The translations under genes were made by a program, and so were the position numbers. A stretch of 18,415 nt of DNA from Beroe ovata (Eukaryota > Ctenophora > Nuda > Beroida > Beroidae), in assembly GCA_946803715.1 (NCBI GenBank), contig CAMPET010000008.1, positions 662,725 through 681,139 on the forward strand, given 5' to 3'. The notes below the pieces were generated by a model. It had not been told where the DNA came from and made no database searches. It saw nothing but the letters and a program-made list of their open reading frames with translations. The first letter of the stretch is position 1. Every line of letters starts with the position of its first letter. Below are positions 17,200 to 18,415 of the stretch, piece after piece.

Positions 17200-17930
17200 A
17201 CATTTTTCACCACTCCTTCAACTTCTCCCAACCCTCCTTAGTCCCTATCCACTTCCCTCCTTCTTCCTCAACAAACTCCTAATTTCCCTACTCCTCACAC
17301 TCATCCTACTTCTCTTAATTCCTCTTATCCTCATTTACCTTCATTCTGAACTCAGTGTCTGGCTGACTGAGAATCACTAGTCAGTGATAATGGTATGATG
17401 TGAAATGCCACTCCTTATCCCACTTCTCCCCTCACTCCTCATGAACTTTTCCTCTCCCTCCCCATCAAACGTGCATGCTCCAACACATGAAACTTACAAG
17501 CAGGTAGAATACCTCTATTCAGTGAGAGAGATCAACTTGAATGTAAAGAATGTAACCCTGTGTGTTAATTCCCTTTTGTATGTCTCTGCAATTGAATTTG
17601 AGTGTTGACCCATCCTTCATATTGACTAAGTTGTGTAACATAATGAGTGTTCGTTTACAATTTGAGGCAGTGCTGTTTATGTCGGACTGACTACCTCTGA
17701 TCCAGCTTCTCTAACTCCTCATCTTACTTCTCCTGTCCTTGCTCTCCTGCATCTTTATCTATTTTTTTCCTGATTTCTGCCCCTCCTCATCCACTATCCA
17801 ACTCCAGTAATCTCCCCTCCCACCTCAGTCAACTTCCTCTCCTACCTCATCTAGTTTCTTCCCTGGCCCCTCCATCTTCATCCAGATTTCCCCCTCTTCG
17901 TTCCCAACTTCTTTAGCAACATAGAGATAT
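17200..17930 (+). repeat. Pyrimidine-rich tracts
   Basis: Three stretches (about 17212-17345, 17405-17480 and 17700-17900) are dominated by C and T on the plus strand, with CTCCT/CTTCC words recurring irregularly. The strand asymmetry is strong, but there is no fixed period. Between them lie ordinary AT-rich segments. The open frame at 17405-17608 derives from this bias. Confidence 0.7.
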
Positions 17931-18108
17931 GGGCCTGTATTGAGATTTCTCCTCCTATAATATTTATATTTTACGTAATAACTACATCGATTTTAGCCGA
18001 GCCTTTTGATCGCCGGAACCATGGTTTTCCACCTGGTTATTGGGATTTAAACAGTTTTTAGTGGTTGTATGTATTTATGCAAAACTTTAAGTTGGTAAAA
18101 GCCGAAGT

Positions 18109-18372
18109 TTATTCTGTCCATTCGAGGAGATTCTCCTCTGTATTTCCTCTCCTCAGTTCCCAACATACTTCTCCAGCAAAATTTGACTGATCACACTTAC
18201 AACGCAGGCGGCAAGAAATTTCCAACAAGTGCAAGTGGGAGAGATGGACCTCGTGAGAGAAAATTTGCCACAGTGAGAGGGATGTATCACTGCCATTGAT
18301 CTTGATCAGTGTTTCATCGACAATATTTGGAGGTGAATATTTAATATTCAATGAATCATGGCCAATCTTGCA
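18109..18372 (-). other. Weak coding candidate near right edge
   Basis: The minus strand is open for 88 codons and includes YSPPNIVDETLIKINGSDTS, but has no ATG at its start and no family I recognise. A second minus-strand frame at the very edge (18413-18348) reads NIDDLTQNSEHRF... to a stop. Either could be an exon or chance. Confidence 0.2.
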
Positions 18373-18415
18373 TTAAATCGATGTTCACTGTTCTGTGTTA
18401 AATCATCAATGTTTG

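Overview
The window is eukaryotic nuclear DNA, almost certainly from an animal, and most likely an invertebrate with fairly compact genes. Five protein genes can be read by joining exons at GT..AG boundaries in consistent phase. Their products are a glutamine-dependent NAD synthetase, a TIMP-type secreted inhibitor, an intracellular lipid-binding protein, a protein resembling the meiotic factor SPO16, and a SUMF2-type formylglycine-generating-enzyme paralogue. TIMPs and this class of lipid-binding protein point to Metazoa. Introns run from about 80 to 1,760 bases. I cannot fix the phylum. I saw no operon, prophage, plasmid, CRISPR array, tRNA or rRNA.

Layout. 1-1273: intron or flank with (TG)n and (CA)n runs and a hairpin, no secure coding. 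1274-3786 (-): five exons of NAD synthetase, whose last third lies beyond the left edge. 3787-5775: intergenic, with a GC-rich dispersed repeat, three 50-bp tandem units and G-runs. 5776-6747 (+): TIMP-like gene in two exons. 6748-7842: spacer with a possible poly(A) signal hairpin, then a TATA box. 7843-8250 (+): intronless lipid-binding protein. 8581-10044 (+): five-exon SPO16-like gene. 10048-11826: a block of about 0.8-1.0 kb present twice in tandem and joined at a single N. 11797-15270 (-): seven-exon SUMF2-like gene, whose 1.76-kb last intron holds a second partial duplication, an 18-bp minisatellite and a cluster of TGCCACACT fold-back motifs. 15271-18415: mostly repeats, including a 314-bp imperfect inverted repeat and a perfect 16-bp-arm palindrome, then long pyrimidine-rich stretches, with two weak exon candidates on the minus strand.

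The genes look like independent neighbours: cytosolic NAD synthesis, extracellular protease inhibition, cytosolic lipid carriage, meiotic crossover formation, and a protein of the secretory pathway. Nothing links them into one pathway. The most useful results are the SPO16-like reading, which was recovered only by splicing, and the evidence that the N-bounded duplications are probably haplotype or scaffolding artefacts that leave broken copies of two SUMF2 exons. I found no convincing new biological system. All family names come from remembered family features, without any database search.
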